Part shown: piece after piece, positions 55,164 through 63,248 of the stretch
Position numbering within the stretch: position 1 is the stretch's first letter
How the letters are laid out: every line of letters starts with the position of its first letter
Assembly: GCA_014960805.1 (NCBI GenBank)
Contig: CP063163.1
Location: 2,684,001-2,748,000, forward strand
Length of the DNA: 64,000 nucleotides
Direction: 5' to 3'
DNA from: Cytobacillus suaedae
GTDB taxonomy: Bacteria > Bacillota > Bacilli > Bacillales > Bacillaceae_L
Made by a program: the position numbers and the translations under genes
The notes under the pieces: model-generated
Told to the model about the DNA's origin: nothing
Database searches by the model: none
Seen by the model: only the letters and a program-made list of their open reading frames with translations

Positions 55164-56603
55164 TTATCCATGTACCGCTGAAAATCCAGCTTCACCATTG
55201 AAGTTGTAAAGATTCTCAGTTTTTATACAATTAAATCCAGCATTCACCATTGTAGTGTAAAGTTCCGCAACTTGACTTGGAGTAATGGCTTCACCATTTC
55301 CGTCTAAGAAACGGCAACGCCAGTGATCCGTACAAAATGTTTCTGGAAATCCTCCTGGAAATACCTTAACCCCTCTGTTCGTGATCACGTGTAATTTTAG
55401 ACCATTCACATTAAATTGTTCAAGTTCAGCACCTAAATCATGTGGTGCCCCTTTATCCCAATCAAGAAATACATCAACACCTACCAATTCCTTCTCTTCC
55501 TTTGGAAGTTCCTTTAATTTAATACTAACTGGTAATGGTTTTTCATAAGAAATTGGAGCTAGTGTTTCTGGTAGCTGACCTAGTCTCTCAATGACAGCAC
55601 TTGCAAATTCCTTTGTCCCTACTTTTTCTTTGCTCGTACCTTCTTTATAAATATCATACGTGTGAATCCCATCTTCTAGTGTTTTTAGCCAAGCATTGTG
55701 TACTTTTTCAGCTACATCTGGTTGACCGATATGCTGTAGCATTAAAATTGCACCTTGTAGAAGACCTGATGGATTTGCTAAGTTTTGCCCCGCACGACGT
55801 GGTGCAGATCCGTGAATTGCTTCAAACATTGCACATTGGTCCCCAATGTTCGCAGACCCTGCAATTCCAACCGAACCAGAGATTTGTGCAGACACATCTG
55901 ATAAAATATCTCCATATAAGTTAGGCATAACAATCACATCAAAAAGCTCTGGACTATCTGCTAGTTTTGCTGCCCCAATATCTACAATCCAATGCTCCTT
56001 TTCAATATCTGGGTACTCTTCACCAATTTCATTGAATACTTTTGTAAATAGTCCATCTGTTAATTTCATAATGTTGTCTTTAACAAAGCAAGTAACCTTT
56101 TTACGGCCTTGACTGCGTGCATATTCAAAAGCATAGCGTACGATTTTTTCTGTTCCTGGACGAGATATTAGTTTTAAACATTGGTACACTTCATTTGTTT
56201 GTCTATGCTCAATTCCAGCATACAAATCTTCCTCATTTTCACGGATTATGACAACATCCATTTTAGGGTGCTTTGTTTCAACAAATGGGTAATAAGATCT
56301 CGAAGGCCTTACATTTGCATATAACCCCAGTGCTTTTCGTGTAGTTACGTTCAAGCTCTTATACCCACCACCTTGAGGTGTGGTTATTGGTGCTTTTAAA
56401 AATACTTTTGTTCTTCGTAGTGAGTCCCAAGCATTAGGTTCCATTCCAGTTGAAATACCACTCTTGTAAACTTCCTCACCGATTTTAATTTCTTCAATAT
56501 CGAGTTGTGCTCCTGCTGCCTCTAAAATATTCAGAGTTGCCTTCATGATTTCTGGTCCAATTCCATCTCCATAAGCTACTGTTATTGGTGTTATTGTTGT
56601 CAT
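55164..56603 (-). CDS. icd: Isocitrate dehydrogenase, long (Thermus/Rickettsia-type) form
   Basis: 479 residues from the ATG at 56603 (GGAGG upstream; the frame opens five codons earlier at TTG). The beta-decarboxylating dehydrogenase core is complete: GDGIGPE (~13-19), the substrate Arg segment ANVRPSRSY (~97), ENEEDLYAG (~126), NLYGDILSD (~230-238) and HGSAPRRAGQNLANPSG (~267-283). A C-terminal extension of ~140 residues beyond the ~340-residue core is the extra domain of Thermus-type NADP enzymes. It makes 2-oxoglutarate. B. subtilis Icd (CitC) has a different build, so this is probably an additional enzyme. A structured leader precedes it. Confidence 0.88.
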   Translation of the reverse strand: MTTITPITVAYGDGIGPEIMKATLNILEAAGAQLDIEEIKIGEEVYKSGISTGMEPNAWDSLRRTKVFLKAPITTPQGGGYKSLNVTTRKALGLYANVRPSRSYYPFVETKHPKMDVVIIRENEEDLYAGIEHRQTNEVYQCLKLISRPGTEKIVRYAFEYARSQGRKKVTCFVKDNIMKLTDGLFTKVFNEIGEEYPDIEKEHWIVDIGAAKLADSPELFDVIVMPNLYGDILSDVSAQISGSVGIAGSANIGDQCAMFEAIHGSAPRRAGQNLANPSGLLQGAILMLQHIGQPDVAEKVHNAWLKTLEDGIHTYDIYKEGTSKEKVGTKEFASAVIERLGQLPETLAPISYEKPLPVSIKLKELPKEEKELVGVDVFLDWDKGAPHDLGAELEQFNVNGLKLHVITNRGVKVFPGGFPETFCTDHWRCRFLDGNGEAITPSQVAELYTTMVNAGFNCIKTENLYNFNGEAGFSAVHG

Positions 56604-56787
56604 TAATAATTCCTCCAATTCATCGTTATTAATCTATTACTTTAATAAATACACATAGTTCATAAAGAAACTTATACATCTAGGGAGTTCATTACTCTTT
56701 TGGCAAGTATGAAAACTAAAAGCTTGTCACCTCCTATAATATATATTTATAGTCATCCCTTTTTAGGACAACTCTAGTAACCTTGGA

Positions 56788-56858
56788 TATAAAAAAACCG
56801 ACAACTCCAAAATCCCAATGATATAAGAATCATTGAAACTTTTAAAATTGTCGGTTTC
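56788..56858 (-). promoter_or_regulatory. Terminator-like hairpin in the icd leader (possible attenuator)
   Basis: On the minus strand, a 10-bp outer stem AAACCGACAA/TTGTCGGTTT and an inner 7-bp stem CAATGAT/ATCATTG, followed by seven T. No gene precedes it on this strand back to the opuAC terminator, so it would end a leader transcript about 185 bp before the icd ATG. Confidence 0.6.
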
Positions 56859-57072
56859 ACTTCAACTAACTTTATCAAGCTTTTTGAAGGGCTACCTTTT
56901 AAAGGTTATATGTAATTTGTATAAAATTAATTTATTTTTGAAAATCAGAAATATACCAATTTATAATACTTTTTCATAAACATTATATACTTTTTCATCC
57001 AATCAATAGAGTCCATTAAAAGGATGCTAAAGCCCTGCCATTTATGAATTGTCAACTAAATCAATTATTATT

Positions 57073-57101
57073 AAATTATCCCAATCTATAAGAATTGTCA
57101 A
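57073..57101 (-). promoter_or_regulatory. Sigma-A-like promoter for the icd leader
   Basis: TTGACA (57101-57096), 17-bp spacer, TAATTT (57078-57073); the start would be near 57066, giving a leader of about 460 nt. The block TTGACAATTC is repeated 46 bp downstream (57055-57046). No other gene is visible in 56604-57228. Confidence 0.5.
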
Positions 57102-57228
57102 TAATAAAATCCTTTTAATATTAAACTAACCTCTCTCCAGATATAATTAGTTGCTTGCATTTTGTAATAAACTAAAACTTGTATGTGTTCTAATAGTAGG
57201 CAATTAGCGGATTAGTATAAGAAATGTA

Positions 57229-57261
57229 GAAAAAAGATAGCTGATACATCTCAGCTATCTT
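57229..57261 (-). terminator. Terminator of the opuA operon
   Basis: AAGATAGCTGA/TCAGCTATCTT 11-bp stem, six-base loop, TTTTTTC on the minus strand. Confidence 0.9.
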
Positions 57262-57275
57262 TTGGTAGTTTCTAT

Positions 57276-58166
57276 TTATTCCCCTTTTAAATCTTCAATT
57301 GAATCAATATCCATGTATGCTGGTACAACTAATCCTAATTTAGTTCCTGTAAGGTTAGCACCTAGGTCTTCGAATTTCCCATCATACTCAGCGTAGTAGT
57401 CAGCGTGAGTTGTTGGTAACCAAGCACCTACCATTGCATCACCACTACCATCTGCCACACCAGCCCACATTGGACCTGCATCAACTTGAACTAACTTCAC
57501 TTCATACCCAACACTTTCAAGAACATTTTCTACAACATGTGAGCTTGCGATAACATCATCCCATGCTACATAAAGAATAGTAAGTTCTGCACCGTCAACC
57601 TCATTTACACCTTCAGTCCAAGGACTAACTAAATCAGCATTTTCGCTTACCCATTGTGCTGCTGCATCAGCTGGTTCATTACCTTCTTGAATTAAATTCA
57701 TAACTGTCTCAATATGTTCAGGCTTCCAGTTGAATTGATCTAGAAGCTTATAAGCATCAGGATGATCCTCGTTTAAACCCTGACGAACAATTGTGTTAAC
57801 ATCTTCAGCTCCACCATAGATCCCTTTTGGATCTTCTAAATATTTCAAGTCATAGCTTGCAAACTTCCAGTGAGGGCTCCAACCTGTTACAATGATCGGC
57901 TCCTCCTTGTCATATGCTTTTTTCAATGCTGCTGCCATTGCAGCTCCTGAACCTTCTACTACTTCCCACTCATCTAGACCATATTCAGGTAAAACATCAT
58001 TAATCGTTAAATTCATTAATCCTGCACCTGGGTCAATTCCTACAATTTTGTAATCAACTTGTTCACCGACAGATCCAGCTGAACCTCCTGTTTCTTCTCC
58101 TCCACAGGCTGCTAAACCAAATGTTAGTGCTAGTGCTGATGTAACTCCTACTAATTTTTTTAACAT
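57276..58166 (-). CDS. opuAC: Glycine betaine-binding lipoprotein OpuAC
   Basis: 296 residues. Lipoprotein signal with lipobox LAAC (~18-21). Type II periplasmic-binding fold; the aromatic cage that holds quaternary ammonium groups is represented by Trp in GWSPHW (~99-104), AWDDVIAS and GAWLPTTH. It captures glycine betaine or proline betaine outside the membrane for OpuAA/OpuAB. It overlaps the opuAB end by one base and is the last gene of the operon. Confidence 0.95.
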   Translation of the reverse strand: MLKKLVGVTSALALTFGLAACGGEETGGSAGSVGEQVDYKIVGIDPGAGLMNLTINDVLPEYGLDEWEVVEGSGAAMAAALKKAYDKEEPIIVTGWSPHWKFASYDLKYLEDPKGIYGGAEDVNTIVRQGLNEDHPDAYKLLDQFNWKPEHIETVMNLIQEGNEPADAAAQWVSENADLVSPWTEGVNEVDGAELTILYVAWDDVIASSHVVENVLESVGYEVKLVQVDAGPMWAGVADGSGDAMVGAWLPTTHADYYAEYDGKFEDLGANLTGTKLGLVVPAYMDIDSIEDLKGE

Positions 58167-59014
58167 TACGCTGTTCCCCCTTGTTTTTTCTTACCTATAT
58201 TTTGTGTGATGCGGTCTAGTAAAATAGCAATGACCACTATTGCTAGACCAGCTTCAAACCCAACACCTGTTTTAATCTGTGTCACGGCACGATAAACCTC
58301 TGTACCGAGTCCAGGAGCTCCAACCATCGATGCAATTACTACCATTGATAAAGCTAGCATGATACTTTGATTAATCCCTGCCATAATAGTTGGCATAGCT
58401 AGTGGTAACTGCACCTTTAAAAGTCTTTGTTTGGTTGTAGAGCCAAATGCTTCTGATGCCTCAATTAAATCTGCGGGTACCTGCTTAATTCCTAGTACAG
58501 TTAAACGAATCGTTGGTGGCATTGCAAAAATTACAGATGCAATAACCCCTGGTACCACTCCAATACTAAAGAAAAAGATTGCCGGCAGTAAGTATACGAA
58601 AGCTGGCATAGTTTGCATGAAATCAAGAATAGGTGTAACAACCTGTCTTACTCTTTCACTTTGTGATGCCCATATCCCAACAGGAATCCCAATCATGATC
58701 GAGATCAACACTGCTGTCAAGACAAGTGACAATGTTTCTAACATTTCTTCCCAATACCCTAAATTATCAATTAGAAATAAACCTAGTAATGCAAATACGG
58801 CAATTCTCCAATTACAAACCTTCCAAGCTAGTAAGCTTACAAGAACAATTAATAGAATAGAAGGTATAAAGGCCAAACCTGTGACGATTCCTTCAACAAA
58901 AAATTCTAGACCTGTAGATATGCCATCAAATAATCCACCAAAGGTTGCAGTCATCCAATCAACTAACACATCGATCCAATCAGCTAAGGGAAGCCTTGGT
59001 AACAATCCTTCCAT
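58166..59014 (-). CDS. opuAB: Glycine betaine ABC permease OpuAB
   Basis: 282 residues, the same length as the B. subtilis protein. About six to eight transmembrane helices; the EAA loop that contacts the ATPase is EASEAFGSTTKQRLLKVQLP (~190-209). It lies 1 bp after opuAA and overlaps opuAC by 1 bp, so translation is coupled. It forms the channel for osmoprotectant uptake. Confidence 0.95.
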   Translation of the reverse strand: MEGLLPRLPLADWIDVLVDWMTATFGGLFDGISTGLEFFVEGIVTGLAFIPSILLIVLVSLLAWKVCNWRIAVFALLGLFLIDNLGYWEEMLETLSLVLTAVLISIMIGIPVGIWASQSERVRQVVTPILDFMQTMPAFVYLLPAIFFFSIGVVPGVIASVIFAMPPTIRLTVLGIKQVPADLIEASEAFGSTTKQRLLKVQLPLAMPTIMAGINQSIMLALSMVVIASMVGAPGLGTEVYRAVTQIKTGVGFEAGLAIVVIAILLDRITQNIGKKKQGGTA

Positions 59015-59015
59015 C

Positions 59016-60260
59016 TTACATCACCTCCTTAGCTATTGTTGCTGCCTCAGGTTCGACAACCTCATTTATATATTGTTCATTACCCGCTAGAGCACCGATA
59101 ACAGCACCTCTAATTAGGATCCCTTTTATTCGATTTTTTTCATCTGTAACCGCAACAGGAATGGTTGCCGATGATACTTTGTCAAATAAATCGATTAATA
59201 AGGTTTCTGTTCCTACCACATTTATATCTTTGTCTAAGAATTCATTTAATGATTTATTATCTTCAGCTGCTTTCGAAGCACCCTTAGCGGTAATTGCACC
59301 GAGAAGAGTTTGCTGCTTATCCACAACATAGATAGATGAAATTCCTAAATCCTTCATTAATTTAAGTGCGACACGTGGACCCTTATCAACCTGAACGGTC
59401 TCAGCTCGCTTCATAACATGATGTGCAGTAAGTACCTTTGAAAGATCAACGTCTTCTACGAATCTCTCAACATATTCATTTGAAGGATTCATTAATATTT
59501 CTTCAGGTGTTCCTATTTGCACGATGTTACCATCTTTCATTAGAGCAATCCTATCACCAATGCGTAGAGCTTCATCTAAATCGTGTGTGATAAATACGAT
59601 TGTTTTTTCCATCGTAGATTGTAACTCTAGCAACTCATCCTGCATATCTTTTCTAATCAATGGATCCAATGCGCTAAATGCTTCATCCATTAAAAGAATA
59701 TCAGGATCATTTGCCAGTGCTCTCGCTAGTCCAACACGTTGCTGCATTCCACCACTCAATTGACTAGGGTATTGGTTCTCATATCCTTTTAACCCGACCA
59801 ATTCTAGTGATTCTAAAGCTTTTTTGCCTCTAATGTCCTTTTCAACACCTTGGATTTCCAATCCGTACTCTGTATTTTCAAGTACTGTTTTATGTGGAAA
59901 TAAGGCAAACTTTTGAAAGACCATGCTGATCTTCTTTCTTCGTACTTCCCGTAATTCTTCCTTATTCATCTTTACTACATCTTTACCATCTATTTGGACT
60001 TGACCTATTGTAGGTTCAATAAGTCGGTTAAGCAATCGTACTAAGGTAGATTTTCCACTACCGGATAAGCCCATAATAACGAATATTTCCCCAGCATTTA
60101 CTTCAAAGGATGCTCGATTCACACCAACTGTTGAACCTGTTTCCTTTAAAATCTGCTCTTTGGATTTCCCGTCCTTTAGAAGCTGCAAAGCCTTCTTAGA
60201 TGACTTCCCAAAAATTTTGGTCACATCACTGACTTTAATCTTTATATGATTTTCGTTCAT
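59016..60260 (-). CDS. opuAA: Glycine betaine ABC transporter ATPase OpuAA
   Basis: 414 residues, ATG at 60260 after GAGGTGAAAG. Walker A GLSGSGKST (~64-72), signature LSGGMQQR (~170-177), Walker B ILLMDEAFSALD (~188-199), switch His in FITHDLDEAL. The C-terminal ~130 residues hold two CBS motifs, which in OpuA systems sense ionic strength. First gene of opuAA-AB-AC; it has a sigma-A promoter and an upstream palindromic operator shared with a divergent GbsR-type gene. Confidence 0.96.
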   Translation of the reverse strand: MNENHIKIKVSDVTKIFGKSSKKALQLLKDGKSKEQILKETGSTVGVNRASFEVNAGEIFVIMGLSGSGKSTLVRLLNRLIEPTIGQVQIDGKDVVKMNKEELREVRRKKISMVFQKFALFPHKTVLENTEYGLEIQGVEKDIRGKKALESLELVGLKGYENQYPSQLSGGMQQRVGLARALANDPDILLMDEAFSALDPLIRKDMQDELLELQSTMEKTIVFITHDLDEALRIGDRIALMKDGNIVQIGTPEEILMNPSNEYVERFVEDVDLSKVLTAHHVMKRAETVQVDKGPRVALKLMKDLGISSIYVVDKQQTLLGAITAKGASKAAEDNKSLNEFLDKDINVVGTETLLIDLFDKVSSATIPVAVTDEKNRIKGILIRGAVIGALAGNEQYINEVVEPEAATIAKEVM

Positions 60261-60298
60261 TCTTTCACCTCATTCAATTTGTCACTTTGGACTTTTTA

Positions 60299-60328
60299 AT
60301 TATATCCTGATTGTTATTTTTAGTTCAA
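60299..60328 (-). promoter_or_regulatory. Sigma-A promoter of opuA
   Basis: TTGAAC (60328-60323), 18-bp spacer, TATAAT (60304-60299), about 40 bp before the opuAA ATG. Confidence 0.75.
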
Positions 60329-60362
60329 ACTGTATATTCCGTGTTTATTGTTTATATAGAAC

Positions 60363-60380
60363 GTACAGAAATAACTGTAC
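60363..60380. promoter_or_regulatory. Palindromic operator between opuA and the GbsR-type regulator
   Basis: GTACAG-N6-CTGTAC, a perfect 6-6-6 inverted repeat in the divergent control region, upstream of the opuA -35. Probable binding site of the adjacent regulator. Confidence 0.6.
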
Positions 60381-60518
60381 ATAGTTAACGGCACAATTAC
60401 TTAGAAATGCTCTATATTGCTCCCTTTTCCATATTTTATGAGTACTTTACATTTCTTTAGGGAATATGTAGTCTATTATCTAAGATAGTGAAAACTACTT
60501 CTATAGGATGTGAATTAG

Positions 60519-61061
60519 TTGAAAGACAATGAAACACTACTGAGAACCAGGTCGATGGTTATAGATGCACTCGCTCAAAATATGAACCTTTATGGAATCA
60601 CACCATCTGCAGGACGGTTATATGGTCTCCTTTTCTTCTCAGATAAACCACTAACACTTGATGATATGAAAGAAGAACTTGGTATGAGTAAGACGAGTAT
60701 GAGTACTTCGGTAAGAAGTTTACTTGAATTAAATATGGTGGAAAAGGTTTGGGTAAAGGGTGAAAGGAAGGATTTATATACGATCAAAGAAGACTGGTAT
60801 CAGTGCTTTTTTGACTTTTTCACCATCAAATGGCGAACAGCTATAACGACCAATAGCAGTGCGATGGAAAAATCGATTGCAAAGCTCCAAGAACTAGCTA
60901 ATAACCCGAAAACTTCCGAAGAAATTCGTGAGCAAGCAATTATAGATATTAAAAAACTAGAAGATAGACTCGAGTATTACGAATGGCAAAATAGACTCAT
61001 TGATAGCTTTGAGACAAAAGACATTCTAAATTTTATCCCTTCTGAAAAAAAGACAGAGTAG
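60519..61061 (+). CDS. GbsR/OpcR-type (MarR-like) regulator of osmoprotectant genes
   Basis: 180 residues, TTG start at 60519 with AGGATGTG upstream. A winged helix-turn-helix occupies ~25-90 (YGITPSAGRLYGLLFF, LTLDDMKEELGMSKTSMSTSVRSL). The family (GbsR, OpcR, OpuAR-like) represses choline/betaine uptake or synthesis operons in Bacillus and responds to betaine or choline. Divergent from opuA with a shared palindrome, so control of opuA is the simplest reading. Confidence 0.88.
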   Translation: MKDNETLLRTRSMVIDALAQNMNLYGITPSAGRLYGLLFFSDKPLTLDDMKEELGMSKTSMSTSVRSLLELNMVEKVWVKGERKDLYTIKEDWYQCFFDFFTIKWRTAITTNSSAMEKSIAKLQELANNPKTSEEIREQAIIDIKKLEDRLEYYEWQNRLIDSFETKDILNFIPSEKKTE

Positions 61062-61105
61062 GGAAGCTTTTCAGAAAACACTTTAAACAAGATTACATTC
61101 TTTAT

Positions 61106-61150
61106 AAAACCAAAATAAGAGCCCCTAATATGGGCTCTTATTTTGGTTTT
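61106..61150. terminator. Strong bidirectional terminator
   Basis: 19-bp perfect stem AAAACCAAAATAAGAGCCC and its complement, 7-nt loop, between the convergent regulator and AhpD-like genes. Confidence 0.95.
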
Positions 61151-61180
61151 ATACTAAAAATACGTCTCACAATAGACCGC

Positions 61181-61717
61181 TTATTTATAATCATCTTCTA
61201 ACTTGACACCTAATCCTTCTGCCATTCGATTGACATAATTAAAATACGAGGTGATTTGGCAAACATCTAAAATCTCAAGGTCTGAACAGCCTTCATTTTT
61301 AAGTTTTTGTACATCTTCATCCTTTACACTATGCGGCTTAATAGTTAACTTCACAGCATAATCAAGGATTGCTTTTGTTTTTTCATCCAATTTCACTTGT
61401 AGATAGTCCTCTTTCAAACCCCTTACAAGCTCAGCATCTTTCGTTAATAAATGGAGCGCCGCCCCATGATGCTCCATTCAGTAGAAACACTCATTTGTCG
61501 ATGATACCACCGTAGCAATCATTTCGCGGACGGGTCTAGTTAAAGGTGACTTACCAAACATTATAACCTTGTAATAATCTAAATGAGCAGATAACGATTT
61601 TGGATTTAAAGATTGAACCTTTAAAATGTTTGCCATTTTCCCGTTAAATCGCTCATATAATTCACGTAATTCCCCTTCAGAATCCTCATAGCTAATCATA
61701 TTGATTCTTGAATCCAT
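61181..61717 (-). CDS. AhpD-like peroxidase-related protein with in-frame TGA at the second catalytic cysteine (candidate selenoprotein, else pseudogene)
   Basis: The ATG at 61717 follows GAGGAG at 7 nt. The frame runs 79 codons to a TGA at 61480-61478, then stays open in the same frame for another 98 codons. Joined, the 178-residue product is a normal carboxymuconolactone decarboxylase/AhpD-like protein. Around the TGA it reads SSTNECFY-TGA-MEHHGAALH, so the TGA replaces the second Cys of the CxxC...H redox site; the upstream Glu (REMIATVV) and the His pair are kept. AhpD-like proteins reduce peroxides or partners through this dithiol. A small hairpin 10 nt after the TGA has SECIS-like geometry. 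Alternatives are a recent nonsense mutation, a base-call error, or reinitiation at the ATG directly after the TGA. No sel genes are in the window. Confidence 0.7.
61451..61467 (-). promoter_or_regulatory. Candidate bacterial SECIS hairpin
   Basis: On the minus strand, AUGGGGC-GGC-GCUCCAU: 7-bp stem (one G-U), triloop starting with GG. The loop begins 17 nt after the UGA, inside the spacing expected for bacterial SECIS elements (16-37 nt, G in the first two loop bases). The same 3' arm can also pair with AUGGAGC immediately after the UGA, so the fold is not unique. Confidence 0.45.
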
Positions 61718-61753
61718 GAACTCTCTCCTCACAATCAAATTTAGATTCATTAC

Positions 61754-62401
61754 TTATCTTACTTGTTTAAAGGTATAGACATTCGCTCCCTCAGTTTCTG
61801 ATAATTCTTCATTCTGAAAGTAAATACCTGCATTATCATCTATTCCATACCCAATCGGTACATTAAGTTTTTTTAATGTAGTTTTTATGTTTTCTTCTTC
61901 ATTCCATTTAGTAAAATGAACGCTAATAACACAATTCTTAATGAGCCCTAATCCATTGAGAAACAGATGTTTATTTTGTGAATTATCAATAGGAGGGATT
62001 ACACAGTACTCGGGACTAATTAAAGCTCCTGCTGAGAAACCAGCAACCGGTATGCCTAGATGATAAAGCTCTTTAATACGTTCACCAAGTAGGGTATCAA
62101 CAATATACTCTCGATAAAGCTCTGTATCTCCTCCACCAATGATAATTCCACTACAAGAAGATAATTCGAGTAAGCTTTCATTTGATGGTTTAGAACTTAG
62201 TGGTAAATAAACATACTCCTCTATGCCGTTATCCTCTAATACAAGAGTATACTTCTGCATATACTTTTCCCAGCCATCTCTCTCTAAGAATAAAATTGCT
62301 ACCCTCCCCTCACTATTTAGTGATACCTCAGCAAACGTTTTCCCAAGATTCATAGTGAAAGGTGGACTTCCCCCAAAAAGGAATAGATGTCTTTTTTTCA
62401 T
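61754..62401 (-). CDS. S51 (peptidase E/cyanophycinase-like) protein
   Basis: 215 residues, ATG at 62401 with TTGAGGTG upstream. Class I glutamine-amidotransferase-like fold: GGGDTELY (~96) and the nucleophile elbow GFSAGALI (~125-132), with Ser in place of Cys, then a VHFTKWNEEE segment supplying the catalytic His. Peptidase E cleaves N-terminal Asp dipeptides; other members have unknown substrates. It is 36 bp upstream of the AhpD-like gene on the same strand. Confidence 0.87.
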   Translation of the reverse strand: MKKRHLFLFGGSPPFTMNLGKTFAEVSLNSEGRVAILFLERDGWEKYMQKYTLVLEDNGIEEYVYLPLSSKPSNESLLELSSCSGIIIGGGDTELYREYIVDTLLGERIKELYHLGIPVAGFSAGALISPEYCVIPPIDNSQNKHLFLNGLGLIKNCVISVHFTKWNEEENIKTTLKKLNVPIGYGIDDNAGIYFQNEELSETEGANVYTFKQVR

Positions 62402-62444
62402 TGATTCACCTCAATTGATAGGCTTATATAGTTTTAGTGTTTTA

Positions 62445-63029
62445 TTAAATTTGTTTTAGTTGGGTTCTTATACGATCAAATTTCTTTTTAATTATGTTTC
62501 TGTTATCTGGAAGTAAAGTGATACCTGCCTCTGAAGCTATTGTTTCTACGACATTATCAATTGTCATACGATTTGTGTCTATTCTTTGTTGAAAGATATC
62601 GTCGTTTAAACCTCGCATACATCTATCAATTTGGTTTGCTGCCCATGAATTTTTACTTTCTCCCCTACTTCGTAACCTCTTTTCCAATGTGTCCTTTGAA
62701 GCCCATAATACAAAATGCTTAACAGTAATCCCTTTATTTCTTAATTTAATCACAATTTCTTTAAAATACTCGGGATTGACAATTGTCATTGGAACAATGA
62801 TTACTCCTTTGTATTCAGAATCTATGTGCTTTAACATTGTGTAATTTAGTTCACGCCAAATTGGATAATCTTGAAAGTCTTCATTTTGAATTTCTTTAGG
62901 TATATTTTTATTTATAAAAAAACCTATGTTTTCTGGATCATATATACATGAATTAGGAATTCTTCTATGTAATTCATATGCAGTTTGTGTTTTCCCTGCA
63001 CCAAACGCCCCGTTAACCCAAATTATCAA
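62445..63029 (-). CDS. tmrB: TmrB-like tunicamycin-resistance ATPase
   Basis: 194 residues, TTG start at 63029. P-loop GAFGAGKT (~7-14) at the N-terminus; the ENIGFFINKNIP, DYPIWRELNY, VPMTIVNPEYF and KNSWAANQIDRC blocks match B. subtilis TmrB in order and spacing, and length is nearly equal (197). TmrB is an ATP-binding membrane-associated protein giving tunicamycin resistance; its mechanism is unclear. Monocistronic. Confidence 0.88.
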   Translation of the reverse strand: MIIWVNGAFGAGKTQTAYELHRRIPNSCIYDPENIGFFINKNIPKEIQNEDFQDYPIWRELNYTMLKHIDSEYKGVIIVPMTIVNPEYFKEIVIKLRNKGITVKHFVLWASKDTLEKRLRSRGESKNSWAANQIDRCMRGLNDDIFQQRIDTNRMTIDNVVETIASEAGITLLPDNRNIIKKKFDRIRTQLKQI

Positions 63030-63176
63030 TATGTAAACACCGACCTTTTATTGTTTCTAAGAACCTTTTTTACCGAACAAACAAAAAGAGTTGTTGCCAA
63101 TCCTTTCTAATCTCAGCTCTTGACTAGTAGTAAGATCTGAATTTTTTTTAAAAAACCTATGATATATTCTTCAATA

Positions 63177-63209
63177 TTAAAAGGCACAAATCCTGCTTGG
63201 ATCAGTGCC
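63177..63209 (-). terminator. Terminator of the Ada-like gene
   Basis: GGCAC...GGATcaGTGCC compound stem followed by TTTTAA on the minus strand. Confidence 0.6.
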
Positions 63210-63248
63210 ATCTAAAAGTCAAAAAGTAATCTAATCTATTGTTATCCA

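Noticed and set aside
56700-56790. Short leader peptide (MTINIYYRR-like) in the icd leader
   Set aside because: Its stop overlaps an AGGAGGTGA sequence that has no usable start behind it, and the start lacks proper spacing. Nothing ties it to icd control beyond position.
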